Below, one piece after another: positions 1 to 9,411 of a stretch of 64,000 nt of DNA. The stretch covers positions 1-64,000 of the forward strand of contig JACRFZ010000029.1 of the NCBI GenBank assembly GCA_016212515.1, written 5' to 3'. Below the pieces are notes generated by a model. It was not told the origin of the DNA, searched no databases, and worked only from the letters and a program-made list of their open reading frames with translations. The position numbers and the translations under genes were made by a program. How positions within the stretch are numbered: position 1 is the first letter of the stretch; each line of letters opens with the position of its first letter. This DNA is from Candidatus Melainabacteria bacterium (GTDB lineage Bacteria > Cyanobacteriota > Vampirovibrionia > Obscuribacterales > Obscuribacteraceae).

Positions 1-576
1 CAGCATATGTACCTGGATCATGAGACGTATATTGCTTATGGCGAGGCTCTGCCCACCTATAAACCACGGCCGGATGTGCACCTCACCAAAGACCTGGAAA
101 AAACGGCCCGGGACAGCGGCTCCCTTGTTCTCAACTACTTGACTCCCCACGGTAAGTGGCACATCCACTCCACCTTCGGCGACACCCTGCGCATGAAAAC
201 ACTCTCCCGGGGTATCGAACCGGTCTGGCTCAATGAAAAGGACGCAGATCTGATCGGAGTAGAAGACAACGACTGGGTAGAAGTTTTGAACGATCACGGC
301 GTGGTGGTCACCAGAGCCTGTGTAAGCGCACGCATACCGCGGGGACTGGCCTTCATCTATCACTCACCGGAGCGCACCGCCACCACGCCCAAGTCGAAGG
401 AGCGGAAAAATCGCCGCGCCGGTGGTCATAACAGCCTCACCAGAACACGCCTGAAGCCCCTCTTCATGGTCGGCGGCTATGCGCAATTTACCTATGCCTT
501 CAACTACTGGGGACCACAGGGAGTAAACCGCGACACCTATGTTGTAGTCAAAAAAATGAGCCAGCCGGAATTTTAA
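1..576 (+). CDS. narG: Respiratory nitrate reductase alpha subunit, C-terminal end (partial)
   Basis: The reading frame is open from the first base of the window, so only the last 191 residues of NarG are present. NarG is the Mo-bis-MGD catalytic subunit that reduces nitrate to nitrite. This part is the C-terminal molybdopterin-dinucleotide-binding domain: it contains the stretches [12 protein letters not shown] and [16 protein letters not shown], which belong to the cap over the cofactor. It is followed 16 bp downstream by narH, with an AAGGGGGTGAG ribosome site between them. The N-terminus, where a Tat signal would decide which side of the membrane the enzyme faces, lies outside the window. 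The call rests on recognised family sequence and on narHJI following directly. Confidence 0.95.
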   Translation, partial: QHMYLDHETYIAYGEALPTYKPRPDVHLTKDLEKTARDSGSLVLNYLTPHGKWHIHSTFGDTLRMKTLSRGIEPVWLNEKDADLIGVEDNDWVEVLNDHGVVVTRACVSARIPRGLAFIYHSPERTATTPKSKERKNRRAGGHNSLTRTRLKPLFMVGGYAQFTYAFNYWGPQGVNRDTYVVVKKMSQPEF

Positions 577-592
577 AAGGGGGTGAGAGTCA

Positions 593-2101
593 ATGGATGT
601 CAGAGCTCAAGTATCAATGGTTTTCCATCTAGATAAGTGCATAGGCTGTCACACCTGTAGCATTGCCTGCAAAAACGTCTGGACGGACAGAGCCGGCGCC
701 GAATACATGTGGTGGAACAATGTCGAAACCAAGCCGGGCACAGGCTTTCCCACTCTCTGGGAAGACCAGAATCATTACAAAGGCGGCTGGACCTGGAAAG
801 CAAAAGGCAACGGCAAAGGCCGGTTGCAACTGCGCAGTCAGAATAAGTTCGATTCCTTCATCAAGCTCTTCTATAATCCCAATCAACCTGGTCTGGAAGA
901 TTATTACGAACCCTGGACCTATAAGTACCAAGATCTCTTCGACGCCCCCGAAGGCGACGATCAGCCGACCGCCATACCAATTTCACAGATCACCGGCGAA
1001 CCCATGGACATCAATGCCGGTCCTAACTGGGACGACGATCTTTCCGGCTCGCCGCTCTACGCGGAAAACGACTTAAACCTGGATGCGCTCTCAGAGGAAG
1101 AGCGGGAGCAGCTCTTTGAAATTGAACGGCTCTCCATGATGTACCTGCCGCGCATCTGCAACCACTGCGCCAATCCCAGTTGCGTTGCCTCCTGTCCTTC
1201 CGGCGCTCTCTACAAGCGGGGAGAAGACGGCATCGTCCTCATCGACCAGGAAATTTGCAAAGGTTGGCGCGCCTGCGTGGCCGCCTGTCCTTACAAGAAA
1301 ATCTATTACAACTGGAAGACCGGTAAATCGGAAAAATGCATACTTTGCTATCCCAAACTGGAAACCGGTCAAATTCCCAATTGCTTCCATTCCTGCGTCG
1401 GTCGTATCCGTTATCTGGGTGTTTTGCTCTACGACGCCGACCGCGTTGCAGAAGCCATGCAAGTGCCCGACCACGCCCTGGTGGAATCGCAGCGCTCGGT
1501 CATTCTCAATCCCTTTGACCAAGCTGTGATTGAAGCCGCTAAAGCAAGCGGCATCAGCGAAGAATTTCTCTACGCCGCACAGAACTCGCCGGTTTACAAA
1601 TATGTCATGGACTGGAAGGTTGCCCTGCCTCTGCATATCGAATACCGCACCATGCCCATGCTCTTTTACGTACCGCCGCTTCTACCCGTCATGGGCAAAC
1701 TGGAAAACGGCATTTACGAGCATAAGAGTGAAGCGTTCTTCAGCACCCTGGAAAAATCCAGACTGCCGATCAAGTTTCTGGCCAAACTTTTTGCGGCCGG
1801 CAATGAAAGCCAAGTGGAAGCAGCGGTTCGCAAGCTCATGGCGGTGCGCTACTACCGACGTTCGGTGGATATGGACGATATTGACGTAGTGGAAATTTCC
1901 AAAGTAATGCGAGAAGGCAAAACCACGCCCAAAGAGGCCGATGAAATTTATGCCCTGACGGCCATTCCCACCATCGACCAGCGTTTTGTTCTGCCTCCCA
2001 TCCAGAGAGAAGAAGTGATAGGCGGCGGTCATTGCAGCCCGGAAGCCTGCAAGGGCTGCACCGGCCTGGGCACACCCGTAGCCATCGAGAGAGGGCCATG
2101 A
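593..2101 (+). CDS. narH: Respiratory nitrate reductase beta subunit (Fe-S)
   Basis: A 502-residue electron-transfer subunit passing electrons from NarI hemes to NarG. All four cluster-binding groups are visible: C16/C19/C22/C26; C189/C192/C197/C201; C222, W225, C228, C232; and C249/C252/C264/C268. The Trp at position 225 replaces a Cys, which is the known NarH signature for a [3Fe-4S] cluster, leaving three [4Fe-4S]. The length matches the family (about 500). The ATG at 593 has a strong purine-rich ribosome site 6 bp upstream. The stop is one base before the narJ start, implying coupled translation. The C-terminus has an additional Cys/His-rich tail (HCSPEACKGC) whose role is not clear. Confidence 0.97.
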   Translation: MDVRAQVSMVFHLDKCIGCHTCSIACKNVWTDRAGAEYMWWNNVETKPGTGFPTLWEDQNHYKGGWTWKAKGNGKGRLQLRSQNKFDSFIKLFYNPNQPGLEDYYEPWTYKYQDLFDAPEGDDQPTAIPISQITGEPMDINAGPNWDDDLSGSPLYAENDLNLDALSEEEREQLFEIERLSMMYLPRICNHCANPSCVASCPSGALYKRGEDGIVLIDQEICKGWRACVAACPYKKIYYNWKTGKSEKCILCYPKLETGQIPNCFHSCVGRIRYLGVLLYDADRVAEAMQVPDHALVESQRSVILNPFDQAVIEAAKASGISEEFLYAAQNSPVYKYVMDWKVALPLHIEYRTMPMLFYVPPLLPVMGKLENGIYEHKSEAFFSTLEKSRLPIKFLAKLFAAGNESQVEAAVRKLMAVRYYRRSVDMDDIDVVEISKVMREGKTTPKEADEIYALTAIPTIDQRFVLPPIQREEVIGGGHCSPEACKGCTGLGTPVAIERGP

Positions 2102-2102
2102 G

Positions 2103-2654
2103 ATGTTTGATGTAAAAACGAGCAAAACAGAAAACGACAGTGAGAGCAAAGTGCTTTACGAGCTGGCTATTCTCTTCCAGTATCCAGATCAAAGCTTTGC
2201 TCGCAAACTCGAGGAAACCAGCCTTCTAATCGGCAGCGCCGCCATGAAAAGAGCAAGGGAGAGCCTCAGTAAGTTTTCTCTTTCTCAGTTGGAAGAACTC
2301 TATACGCGCACCTTCGACGTGGCGCCCCTGGCGGCACCATATTTGAGTGCTTATATCTACGGCGACGAAAACTTCGACAGGGGTGCTCTCCTTTCAAAGC
2401 TGGCTACCCGCTTTCAAGAAGTGGGTTTCGACTTCGGTCAGGAACTGCCCGATCATCTCACCTGTCTGCTCAAGTCGGCTTCTTATCTGGAGCCAATCGA
2501 GTTCGAAGAACTGGTGGAATTCGTTTTTACACCGGCCCTGAAAGAAATGTATGACCGCCTAAAAGATTGCGAAAGTCCGTACGCACCGCTGATGGAGGTG
2601 GTCAGACAAGTTCTGGCTACCAAAGCTATGCCCCTTCCTGTTTCCCGCCCTTAG
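2103..2654 (+). CDS. narJ: Nitrate reductase assembly chaperone
   Basis: A 183-residue all-helical protein of the NarJ/TorD chaperone family, which holds apo-NarGH while the molybdenum cofactor and Fe-S clusters are inserted and then hands it to NarI. The sequence shows the typical opening (VLYELAILFQYPDQSF), a central region in which the chaperone contacts its client, and a DHLTCLLKSASYL helix. The start codon is one base after the narH stop. Position between narH and narI is the standard order for the operon. Confidence 0.9.
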   Translation: MFDVKTSKTENDSESKVLYELAILFQYPDQSFARKLEETSLLIGSAAMKRARESLSKFSLSQLEELYTRTFDVAPLAAPYLSAYIYGDENFDRGALLSKLATRFQEVGFDFGQELPDHLTCLLKSASYLEPIEFEELVEFVFTPALKEMYDRLKDCESPYAPLMEVVRQVLATKAMPLPVSRP

Positions 2655-2675
2655 TTCTGCCTGGGAGCCTCCGCC

Positions 2676-3992
2676 ATGCCTGCCCTAGATAACTTCTTCC
2701 TGATAGCGCTGCCTTACCTGGCTGTAGTTATTTGTCTGGTCGGTTCCTACTACCGCATCAAGACCCGACCCATGACATACTCGGCGCTCTCCTCGCAGTT
2801 TCTGGAAAGCAAAGGTTTGATGTGGGGCAGCCTGCCCTGGCATATCGGCATCATCACAATAATTGCCGCCCACTTTATTGCCTTTCTGGTTCCCGGCCTC
2901 TGGCAAGCGCTCTTGAGCAATCAGACCGTACTGCTCTTTGTGGAAGCGGCCGGGCTCGGACTGTCCTTACTCTGCCTGTTCGGATTGGCCGCTCTTTTGT
3001 TGCGGCGCTTCACTTCAGAAAAAGTACAGAGCGTCACTTCCCAGATGGACCTGGTGGTACTGCTGGTGCTGCTTCTGCAAGTGGCTCTCGGTGCACACAT
3101 AGCCGTATCCCTCTCCTGGGGCGCTCTCTGGTCCGTGGGCACCACGGTACCATATCTCTGGTCTTTGCTCTCCTTCACACCCGATCTGAGCATGGTGCAA
3201 GATCTGCCCCTGGCCGTCAAGGCACACATAGTGCTGGCCTGGGTATTGATCCTGCTGGTACCGTTCTCCCGCTTGATCCATATGTTTGCCGTGCCGCTCG
3301 AGTACATCGGCCGCCCCTGGCAGAACGTAGTCTGGGTAAGCGACCGCCGCAAAGAAGCAGCACCGCAGGCCTTTGTAGAGGGTGAGGCGCGCCGCTATTT
3401 TGTCAAGGGAGGACTGGCAGCCGTGTTTGGTCTGTCGCTCCTTTCGGTAGGCGTCTTCGACAAAATCTTCCGATTCTTCTTCGGTCCACGGCTGACGGCT
3501 CATCAAGAAACAGAATTAATGACCACCCGCCTGAGCCGGTTGGAAGCCACCTCCAGTCAACGCAAACTGGAATTGGAAAGGCAAGAGAACGACTACATCC
3601 TGGTAGGCAGTCTGGCCGAGCTGAACTCCGAAAGAGGCAAATACTTCATCGACTACACTATGATGCCGGCTCTCGCCTTTAAGACCGCAGAGGGACTGCC
3701 CTTGTTGATCTCAGCCAAGTGTACCCACCTGGGATGCACGGTGGGGGCCGATGCCGTAGACGGCAAAATTCTCTGCCCCTGCCATATCAGCTACTTCAGC
3801 ATCGACACGGGCATGCCTAACGCCGACTCCCCGGCCAAAACTCCCCTGCCGCATCTGGGCTGGGTGTTAATGGATACCAGAGGCAATCAACTGGTTAGCT
3901 ACAGCGGCAAAGGAGCGGTGAAGGGAACTCTCAGTGAAGCCCAACGCGCCAGTGCCAGAGTGTACATAGCCAAAGCACATCAAATCGGATAG
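2676..3992 (+). CDS. narI: NarI cytochrome b fused to a Rieske [2Fe-2S] protein
   Basis: One 438-residue frame holds two complete proteins. Residues 1-225 are NarI, the diheme membrane anchor that oxidises quinol: heme ligands H56, H66, H184 and H202 fall within three residues of the E. coli ligands (H56, H66, H187, H205). Residues about 238-265 form a twin-arginine-like (ARRYF) signal-anchor segment typical of Rieske proteins. Residues about 300-438 form a Rieske domain with C349-T-H351 and C367-P-C-H370. The linker 272-305 is charged and probably helical. The product thus combines a quinol-oxidising heme b subunit with a high-potential Fe-S acceptor, and the next gene encodes the cytochrome b that a Rieske protein normally partners. 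No frameshift or internal start was seen at the join. The fusion is directly visible; its electron path is inference. Confidence 0.93.
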   Translation: MPALDNFFLIALPYLAVVICLVGSYYRIKTRPMTYSALSSQFLESKGLMWGSLPWHIGIITIIAAHFIAFLVPGLWQALLSNQTVLLFVEAAGLGLSLLCLFGLAALLLRRFTSEKVQSVTSQMDLVVLLVLLLQVALGAHIAVSLSWGALWSVGTTVPYLWSLLSFTPDLSMVQDLPLAVKAHIVLAWVLILLVPFSRLIHMFAVPLEYIGRPWQNVVWVSDRRKEAAPQAFVEGEARRYFVKGGLAAVFGLSLLSVGVFDKIFRFFFGPRLTAHQETELMTTRLSRLEATSSQRKLELERQENDYILVGSLAELNSERGKYFIDYTMMPALAFKTAEGLPLLISAKCTHLGCTVGADAVDGKILCPCHISYFSIDTGMPNADSPAKTPLPHLGWVLMDTRGNQLVSYSGKGAVKGTLSEAQRASARVYIAKAHQIG

Positions 3993-4035
3993 GTGGAACC
4001 TTCAATGAGAGCTAGTTTCAAAAGGATACTAGAAA

Positions 4036-5148
4036 ATGACAAGGGATAACTCAAGTACAAGCAAAACGGCAAACACCTTGAGCTTCATTGCGGATCGCTT
4101 TCCGCTTGAGAAAATGAACCTTGAGCACATGCTGGCCCACAAAGAAGTACCAGTTCACAAAATGTCCTGGGGTTACTATACCGGCGGCATGACCATGTTC
4201 TTCTTTATGATTCAGATCATCACCGGACTCTTCCTGCTTTTCTACTACCAGCCGACAGTCTCCGATGCCAATCTCTCGGTGGAGTACATCACCAAATACG
4301 TCAGCGTGGGTGGGTTGATTCGAAATATGCATGCCTGGTCCGCCTCAGGCATGATCCTGTTTGCCGTGGTGCATCTGATCACGGCTTTCGCCATGAAGAG
4401 CTTTGAAAAGCCAAGAGAGCTGACCTGGATAATGGGAGTACTGCTCCTGATCATCACCTTTACCTTCGGCTTTACCGGCTACCTCCTGCCCTGGAACCAG
4501 ATTGCCGTCAATGCCACCAAGGTAGGGCTGCAATCAGTGGAAGACATCGGCCAATACCTGCCCGGCATGTTGCACGAAGTACCGCGCATCTTGCGGGAAA
4601 CTTTCCAGGGTGAAGCCAGTGTCGGTCAATCTACACTCGGACGTTTCTACGCACTGCATGTGGTGCTCTTACCTCTGGCCCTGGCCGGACTTCTAGGCAT
4701 CCACTTATTGCAGGTGCAGGTGCATGGCATGAGTCAAGGTGTCGATGAGAAACCGAAAAAACAAGAACGTTTCTTTCCTGTGTTCCTTTTCAAAGATCTC
4801 ACCTTATGGGGTTTTCTCTTCTTCATTCTCTTCACCCTTTCTCTGTGCATACCTTTTGAATCCTTCCTACCTTTTCCGCTACTTGCACCCTATGACGCCA
4901 TGGGTGCCACTCCACCCGGTATCAAGCCGGAATGGTACTTCTTCTTCGTTTATTACCCACTGGAACTCCTGCCCTTCTGGGTGATTCTTCTGGCTTCTGG
5001 ACTGATCGGCGCCGTTCTAATTCTCACACCCTGGATTTTCAAAGGAAGCAGCCGCAAAACTCTCACTTTCATTGCTACCGCCGTTTCTCTCTACTTATTG
5101 ATAATGACCCTCTTCGGTGAACAGATCTATCACCTTCTCAAGCACTGA
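4036..5148 (+). CDS. bc/b6-type cytochrome b, full-length
   Basis: A 370-residue membrane cytochrome b of a bc-type quinol oxidoreductase, with N- and C-terminal parts in one chain. Heme ligand pairs are H99/H113 and H208/H223; the 15-residue spacing of the second pair is the cytochrome b6 pattern rather than the mitochondrial one. The quinol-oxidation site is complete: GYLLPWNQ near 148-155 and the PEWY motif at 298-301. The position of the b6 cysteine that binds the extra heme ci is a Tyr (YYTGG near 47-51), so no covalent heme ci is expected there. It follows the NarI-Rieske gene by 43 bp and precedes a cytochrome c by 9 bp. The three would form a complete bc-like complex within the nitrate reductase operon. 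Confidence 0.93.
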   Translation: MTRDNSSTSKTANTLSFIADRFPLEKMNLEHMLAHKEVPVHKMSWGYYTGGMTMFFFMIQIITGLFLLFYYQPTVSDANLSVEYITKYVSVGGLIRNMHAWSASGMILFAVVHLITAFAMKSFEKPRELTWIMGVLLLIITFTFGFTGYLLPWNQIAVNATKVGLQSVEDIGQYLPGMLHEVPRILRETFQGEASVGQSTLGRFYALHVVLLPLALAGLLGIHLLQVQVHGMSQGVDEKPKKQERFFPVFLFKDLTLWGFLFFILFTLSLCIPFESFLPFPLLAPYDAMGATPPGIKPEWYFFFVYYPLELLPFWVILLASGLIGAVLILTPWIFKGSSRKTLTFIATAVSLYLLIMTLFGEQIYHLLKH

Positions 5149-5157
5149 CAAACAATC

Positions 5158-5772
5158 ATGAACATCAGTTTCTCCCGCACCAGTCAAAAGCTAATTGCCG
5201 TCACGCCAGTGCTGATATGGCTTTTTGCCATGCCGCAAACTCAGGCTTATCCGCAATTCCAGGAATTCTCCGAGAAGAACTCGGGCAGAAATGTCAACTG
5301 CGCCATGTGCCACCTCAATGGCGACGGGCCCACAGGAGACGGCAAAGGACAAATCGGTGGTCTCACCAAAGAAGAGCTGGACAGCCTCATGAGAGCCCGC
5401 TCGGCGCTGGCACCGGGCACCCAGGTAGACAGCCCTATCCTCAACAAATTCGGCAATGAAATCATAAAAGACATTGGCAAACGCAAGTTACTGGAACTAA
5501 GGCAAAATCCCCAAGACCTGGCAAAAGCACTGCCGGCGCAATCAGATCTAGATCAGGACGGCATCAGCGACGGTCAGGAGTATATGGACGGAACCGACCC
5601 CCTGAACCCCGAGCACGGCGACCCACTCAAACTACTGCTGGCCAATCTCAACAAATACAGACTGCATGTCATCCTCACTTTCATTGCAGTGATGACACTT
5701 AACTGGGGCATCATGCAATTCCTAAAAGGTCTGGAAATACTGACTAGACCGAGGCAACTGCCCAAAGCTTAA
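5158..5772 (+). CDS. Membrane-anchored monoheme cytochrome c
   Basis: A 204-residue exported cytochrome. Residues 1-30 are a signal peptide ending in an AxA-like site (TQAYP). The single heme motif is C48-A-M-C51-H52. A calcium-binding loop of the thrombospondin-3/EF type sits near 130-150 (DLDQDGISDGQ), and a transmembrane helix at about 168-187 anchors the C-terminus, so the heme domain faces the periplasm. It starts 9 bp after the cytochrome b gene. By analogy with cytochrome c1/f it could accept electrons from the fused Rieske domain. Its final acceptor is not evident in the window. Confidence 0.88.
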   Translation: MNISFSRTSQKLIAVTPVLIWLFAMPQTQAYPQFQEFSEKNSGRNVNCAMCHLNGDGPTGDGKGQIGGLTKEELDSLMRARSALAPGTQVDSPILNKFGNEIIKDIGKRKLLELRQNPQDLAKALPAQSDLDQDGISDGQEYMDGTDPLNPEHGDPLKLLLANLNKYRLHVILTFIAVMTLNWGIMQFLKGLEILTRPRQLPKA

Positions 5773-5811
5773 GCGGAAGCACTTAATGATAACTGATGGA
5801 GGCCACAGAAA

Positions 5812-7473
5812 ATGGCAAGCATGACTCAAGCAAAAGAACCAACCGGCAGTTCCGATTCAAAAACCGGCGCCGATTTGAGAGGCTGGGATCCGGAAAATGA
5901 AAGCTTGTGGCAGGCTGAAGGAAAAGCCATCGCCAACCGCAACTTATTCATTTCCATTCCCTGCCTGCTATGCGCTTTCGCCGTCTGGATGTACTGGGGC
6001 GTCATCACGGTTCAGATGCTCAATCTCGACTTCCCTTACACGAAAGCTCAATTATTCACCCTCACCTCCATAGCCGGCCTCTCAGGGGCCACACTGAGAA
6101 TTCCCAGCACCTTCTTCATACGCATCGCCGGCGGCAGAAACACTATCTTCTTCACCACCTTACTGCTTTTGCTGCCAGCCATCGGCACCGGCTACTTCCT
6201 CACCGACAAGCAAACACCGCTATGGATCTTTCAGATTCTCGCCCTGTTGAGTGGAATCGGCGGCGGCAACTTCGCTTCTTCCATGTCCAATATCAGCTTT
6301 TTCTTCCCTAAGAAGGTACAGGGCTTATCCCTGGGGCTGAATGCCGGTCTTGGCAATTTCGGCGTCACCACTATGCAGATCCTGGTACCGATGGTGATGA
6401 CCTTCGGTCTGCCCGGTCAAACCGCCATGATTCTGAAAAGCGGCAGCGGCACAATGTTCGGCAAGATACCGGCCGGCACCGAAGCCTTCATTCAAAACGC
6501 CGGCTATGTCTGGGTATTGCTCTTGCTTCCCCTGGTCGTGCTGGCCTGGTTCAAAATGAATAACATCAAAGATGAACAGGTTTCGCCGGACACCGGCTCA
6601 CCACTTTCCGCCTTTGCCAAAATAGCAGGCATGTTGAGCATCGGACTAATTACCGCCGCCACCGGCGTCTGGCTGATGTTACCGAAAAACGCCGGCGGTC
6701 TTGGCACCGAGGTAAGCATGTGGCTCATTATTCCAGGCGTGATCGCCGCCACGGTCTTCCTCCTGAAACTCATTCCGGGCAAAATTTCCACCAACCTGGA
6801 AAGACAATACAAGATCTTCGGCAATCTACATACATGGATTATGACCGTCATCTACACCATGACCTTCGGTTCCTTCATTGGCTACGCCGCCGCACTGCCC
6901 CTGGCCATCCAGGTCATCTTCGGCTTCACCCATGTGGCCGGAGCAGACGGCACTATGGTTCATACGGTCGTCAACCCGAACGGACCAAGTGCCCTTACTT
7001 ATGCCTGGACAGGAGCCTTCATCGGCGCCCTGGTCAGGCCCCTGGGCGGCTACCTGGCCGACAAAATCAGCGGCGCCCTGGTCACACAGATAGTTTCGGT
7101 GGTCATGGTGGGAGGAGCCCTCGGCGCTTCACATTACATGAAGATGGCCTACCAGAGTGCCACACCTGAGATCTACTTCTGGCCTTGCTTCCTGCTCTTC
7201 CTACTGCTCTTTGCCGCCTCCGGCATTGGCAACGGCTCCACCTTCCGCACCATAGCCAACGTCTTCAGCAAAGAACAGGCCGGTCCGGTTCTGGGCTGGA
7301 CATCAGCCCTGGCCGCCTACGGCGCCTTCATCATTCCTATGGTAATCGGTGGACAAATACAGGCCGGAACACCGGAAATAGCCCTCTACGGCTTCTCCGC
7401 CTTCTACGCTCTCTGTCTGATTCTCAACTGGTGCAGTTACCTCAGACCAGGCGCCCAGTTCAAAAATCCATAA
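5812..7473 (+). CDS. narK: Nitrate/nitrite transporter of the NarK family
   Basis: A 553-residue major facilitator protein with about 12 membrane segments. It carries glycine-rich nitrate-signature helices (for example GLNAGLGNFGV near 172 and a second ASGIGNGSTFRTIANVF copy near 470) and conserved membrane Arg residues in TLRIPSTFFIRIAGGR. It is longer than E. coli NarK (463) because of extended loops near 210-290. It lies 39 bp after the cytochrome c gene with a GGAGG-type site (tgatggaggccacagaaaATG). It would import nitrate and/or export nitrite for the reductase. Direction of transport cannot be read from sequence. Confidence 0.93.
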   Translation: MASMTQAKEPTGSSDSKTGADLRGWDPENESLWQAEGKAIANRNLFISIPCLLCAFAVWMYWGVITVQMLNLDFPYTKAQLFTLTSIAGLSGATLRIPSTFFIRIAGGRNTIFFTTLLLLLPAIGTGYFLTDKQTPLWIFQILALLSGIGGGNFASSMSNISFFFPKKVQGLSLGLNAGLGNFGVTTMQILVPMVMTFGLPGQTAMILKSGSGTMFGKIPAGTEAFIQNAGYVWVLLLLPLVVLAWFKMNNIKDEQVSPDTGSPLSAFAKIAGMLSIGLITAATGVWLMLPKNAGGLGTEVSMWLIIPGVIAATVFLLKLIPGKISTNLERQYKIFGNLHTWIMTVIYTMTFGSFIGYAAALPLAIQVIFGFTHVAGADGTMVHTVVNPNGPSALTYAWTGAFIGALVRPLGGYLADKISGALVTQIVSVVMVGGALGASHYMKMAYQSATPEIYFWPCFLLFLLLFAASGIGNGSTFRTIANVFSKEQAGPVLGWTSALAAYGAFIIPMVIGGQIQAGTPEIALYGFSAFYALCLILNWCSYLRPGAQFKNP

Positions 7474-7510
7474 CTAACGCAAGAGTAAGAAAGGGATAAA
7501 CCCAGTAATC

Positions 7511-7547
7511 ATCCGCTAGTAGCATCAAATCTAAACCAATAGCGGAT
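7511..7547. repeat. 8-bp inverted repeat after narK
   Basis: ATCCGCTA at 7511-7518 is matched by TAGCGGAT at 7540-7547 across a 21-base loop, between narK and the next gene. No T-run follows, so it is not a classic terminator. It could be a weak terminator or a protein site. Confidence 0.4.
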
Positions 7548-7620
7548 AAACAGATCCGAATATCTCTGTAAGCTTTTATCTTGCCTCCCGTCATTGCTCA
7601 GTTGCTCAAGGAAGCCGCTC

Positions 7621-9396
7621 ATGTCAAAAGTCAAAGGTGTCTCCCGTAAAACCAGAACGCTCAGTGCGCTGGTGCTCTGCCTGTTCTTGGGGCAAGCAAG
7701 CGGAGGGGCGGCGCTGGCGCAGATGCCGCACGTCGAAAGTCAGACACCCAGCCAGGCGCAGGACTGCCAACCAAATACTCAAGTTCAAGCGGCTACTTTT
7801 GACACCACCGAAACAAAGGCCCAAGAAGCCGTACTTGAACAAAAGGATATCCCCCCGGCGCTCCTCGTGGATGGGCAGGAAAACCAGACGGACAAACCGC
7901 TGGCTCTTGCTGCGGCCGCCACGTCCGATGGAAGCGCGGTCTCTCGACCGGTGTCGGAAGACGCACCGGCACCGGTCTTGAGAGGCCTGTCCGAGCCTGA
8001 GACTTTCAAGCTGGGAGCCACATTCACTGAGCTGGAAAGTCTCTCCACCCAGGCCGCCAGGAAGGAGTTGGAACTACTCAAGCTCAATGCCAGATACCGA
8101 GTGGAATCCACTAAGACGGACAAATACAAGCCCTGGCGCACTTCCATATTCAATCTGGGTTCTTATGTCTTCAGCAATATCGGCATCGACCACATAGCCT
8201 ATGCACGATGGCGCACCTGGCAACAACCGGCCACGGCCGGCAAACCCTTTCTGGAGTTTGGACCGGCCTTCCTGATCACAGGTCACTCCATTGCTACCGT
8301 GGGAGTCATGACGGAAGTAGCTCTTGACGTAAAACGCGCTTATCAGCTCAAGAAAATTGGCTTCGACGAGACAAGCTACCGCAAGAATGTCACCAGCCTG
8401 AGAAAGGATATTGACTCTCTACTGGAAAAACGGTCCGCCGCCCTGGCCAATACACCTTTCACAGACAGTGCCGAAAAGGCAGCAGCCGAAAGGGAAACTC
8501 GAATTCTCAAGGCAGTCAGGGACGGTGCTCTCACCGAATACAAAAACTTCTGCCTGCGCGGCAAAACCTTTCGAGTGGGAAGAAACGTCGGTAACTTCAT
8601 GACCTTCGCCGGCGCCACTACGGGCGGTTATATGGGCGCCCTTTGCGGACTCTTAGCCATCTCCAATCGCAATCCGCGCATTGCCGGTCCCGGCGGCCTC
8701 GGTTTCGTGCTATCCGGAACCTGCATAGTACTGGGGCCGATCGTCTCCAAAGCCAGCGCCGTCATAGCCGGCAAGCGCCTGGCCAAGAAGCTCAATGCTG
8801 AAATTGGACCGGTCAATGCCAATGCCCTCAAAGACCTGGAAGCCGCCAACAAAGAGCTGGCAACCATAGCGCCCGGCGCCTCCGATTCAAAGTCGGCGCT
8901 CTCCACCAGACGCAGTCTTTATGAGCTGAGCGCCGCCAGTCTGTCAAAAGATTCCGCCATGGCCTCGGCTGAAAAAGCAGCGGCCCAGAAAGAATTCAAA
9001 GAGAAGGTAATTGCCAACACCATTATCGGCGGCACAAAAATAGGTTGGGGCGTGCAACTTGCCAACGCCGGCTTTGGCTTTAAGCAACAACCCATTCAGC
9101 CCACCAGAGTGATAAACGTAAGTGTTAACGGTAAGAATGTACCGATTTATTCCTATCGCCCCAAACGCCCCGGCTCCCTCTTTGCCAAACGTGTTGCCCA
9201 GGGATCCACAACCTTCATACCCGGCACGGCTGTGGGCATCATCGATACCATTCAGGCCAGAATCCGGGGCGAGAAGAAAACCAGACAATTAAAAGGCGAA
9301 GGTAAGCTGCCGGCCATGATTATCACAGAAAGAGTAAAGAACTTTGATCTGATGGATAAGCGCCTGGAAGCCGAGCTGACTCGCCTGCGCCAATAA
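7621..9396 (+). CDS. Secreted or membrane-associated orphan protein
   Basis: I do not recognise the family. The ATG at 7621 is chosen because AAGGAAG lies 7 bases upstream and the product then begins with a clear signal peptide (basic MSKVKGVSRKTR, hydrophobic core, ALA-Q cleavage near 34). The 591-residue product continues with a low-complexity Thr/Glu/Ala region to about 120. A helical region and a Gly/Ala-rich hydrophobic patch follow near 325-385 (TGGYMGALCGLLA, GLGFVLSGTCIVLGP), which may insert in a membrane. The C-terminus is basic and helical. It stands alone after the nar operon and may be independently transcribed. Confidence 0.75.
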   Translation: MSKVKGVSRKTRTLSALVLCLFLGQASGGAALAQMPHVESQTPSQAQDCQPNTQVQAATFDTTETKAQEAVLEQKDIPPALLVDGQENQTDKPLALAAAATSDGSAVSRPVSEDAPAPVLRGLSEPETFKLGATFTELESLSTQAARKELELLKLNARYRVESTKTDKYKPWRTSIFNLGSYVFSNIGIDHIAYARWRTWQQPATAGKPFLEFGPAFLITGHSIATVGVMTEVALDVKRAYQLKKIGFDETSYRKNVTSLRKDIDSLLEKRSAALANTPFTDSAEKAAAERETRILKAVRDGALTEYKNFCLRGKTFRVGRNVGNFMTFAGATTGGYMGALCGLLAISNRNPRIAGPGGLGFVLSGTCIVLGPIVSKASAVIAGKRLAKKLNAEIGPVNANALKDLEAANKELATIAPGASDSKSALSTRRSLYELSAASLSKDSAMASAEKAAAQKEFKEKVIANTIIGGTKIGWGVQLANAGFGFKQQPIQPTRVINVSVNGKNVPIYSYRPKRPGSLFAKRVAQGSTTFIPGTAVGIIDTIQARIRGEKKTRQLKGEGKLPAMIITERVKNFDLMDKRLEAELTRLRQ

Positions 9397-9411
9397 AGAC
9401 GAGGAAAGACC

